37,522 nt of DNA from a virus. Each line of letters starts with the position of its first letter. Position 1 is the first letter of the stretch. The stretch spans positions 1 to 37,522 of the IMG/VR virus record IMGVR_UViG_3300032245_000448; one strand, 5' to 3'. Below the pieces are notes generated by a model that was not told where the DNA came from, did not search any database, and saw only the letters and a program-made list of their open reading frames with translations. Shown here one piece after another: positions 37,495 through 37,522 of the stretch. A program made the translations under genes and the position numbers.

Positions 37495-37522
37495 CTTAAA
37501 TAAAATCAAGGGGTTAAACGAG
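37487..37522 (+). CDS. Partial small ORF that closes across the window ends
   Basis: An ATG at 37487 overlaps the end of the preceding gene. Twelve codons (M-N-N-L-N-K-I-K-G-L-N-E) are open at the right edge. Joining to position 1 continues in frame for eight codons and stops at 25-27, giving a 20-residue peptide just before terS. Cut as it is here, it is partial. The translation may be chance, but the in-frame closure is evidence that the molecule is circular or permuted. Confidence 0.4.
   Translation, partial: MNNLNKIKGLNE

Noticed and set aside
1-37522. CRISPR arrays, tRNA or rRNA genes
   Set aside because: I saw no regularly spaced direct repeats or cloverleaf/rRNA-like sequences in the intergenic regions, all of which are short.

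Overview
The window reads as one essentially complete genome of a tailed phage with a long non-contractile tail (lambda/HK97-like siphovirus), about 37.5 kb, AT-rich (roughly one third G+C by eye) and tightly packed with ATGA or TAATG gene overlaps. The host is probably a Gram-negative bacterium: exported proteins carry Sec signal peptides, Shine-Dalgarno (SD) sites of AGGA type are common, and lysis uses a holin plus a GH24 lysozyme. An aquatic proteobacterium is my guess from the low GC, the 2-oxoglutarate oxygenases and the small VRR-NUC/DUF1376 set; the sequence does not prove it. Reading off the end into position 1 closes a small open reading frame, so the molecule is probably circular or circularly permuted and was opened just upstream of the terminase genes. 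No integrase, excisionase, repressor, DNA polymerase, tRNA, CRISPR array or transposase was seen, which fits a virulent phage or one that has lost lysogeny genes.

Layout. (1) 44-8932 is packaging and head: P27-like small terminase, large terminase, HK97 portal, U35/S78 prohead protease, two tandem HK97-fold capsid paralogues separated by a hairpin, connectors and the tail tube. (2) 8950-17321 is the tail: HK97 gp10-like protein, tail assembly chaperones with a likely -1 frameshift, tape measure, two tail-tip proteins, a GNAT-like protein, and a 1106-residue gpJ-like tip protein. (3) 17331-24805 is the fibre and adhesin region. It includes an AT-richer island (18460-20777) with three genes carrying four 2OG-Fe(II) dioxygenase-like domains, followed by a small fibre protein with collagen-like Gly-Pro-Pro triplets and two fibres with Mtd-like N-termini. 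(4) 24805-25962 holds small genes, including a nuclease and a basic 52-residue peptide.

(5) 26116-29469 is a leftward operon: ERF annealing protein, YqaJ exonuclease, an SSB-tail-bearing small protein, a PD-(D/E)XK-like protein and several small genes. It ends in two hairpins at the convergent junction. (6) 29470-29563 is a divergent control region with face-to-face promoters. (7) 29564-34662 is the rightward early/middle block: VRR-NUC nuclease, DUF1376 replication initiator, SleB-like hydrolase, candidate helicase loader, NinB-like and HNH nucleases, a Dps-like protein, an SprT-like metalloprotease and several very small membrane proteins. (8) 34663-37180 holds exported Cys-rich proteins, a TM/coiled-coil protein, holin and endolysin, then a DUF6378-like gene and a tiny ORF crossing the window ends.

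The leading candidate for something new is the possible link between a prolyl-4-hydroxylase-like enzyme cluster and a collagen-like fibre protein in the same tail locus. The tandem capsid genes and the shared operator-like half-sites at two early promoters come next.
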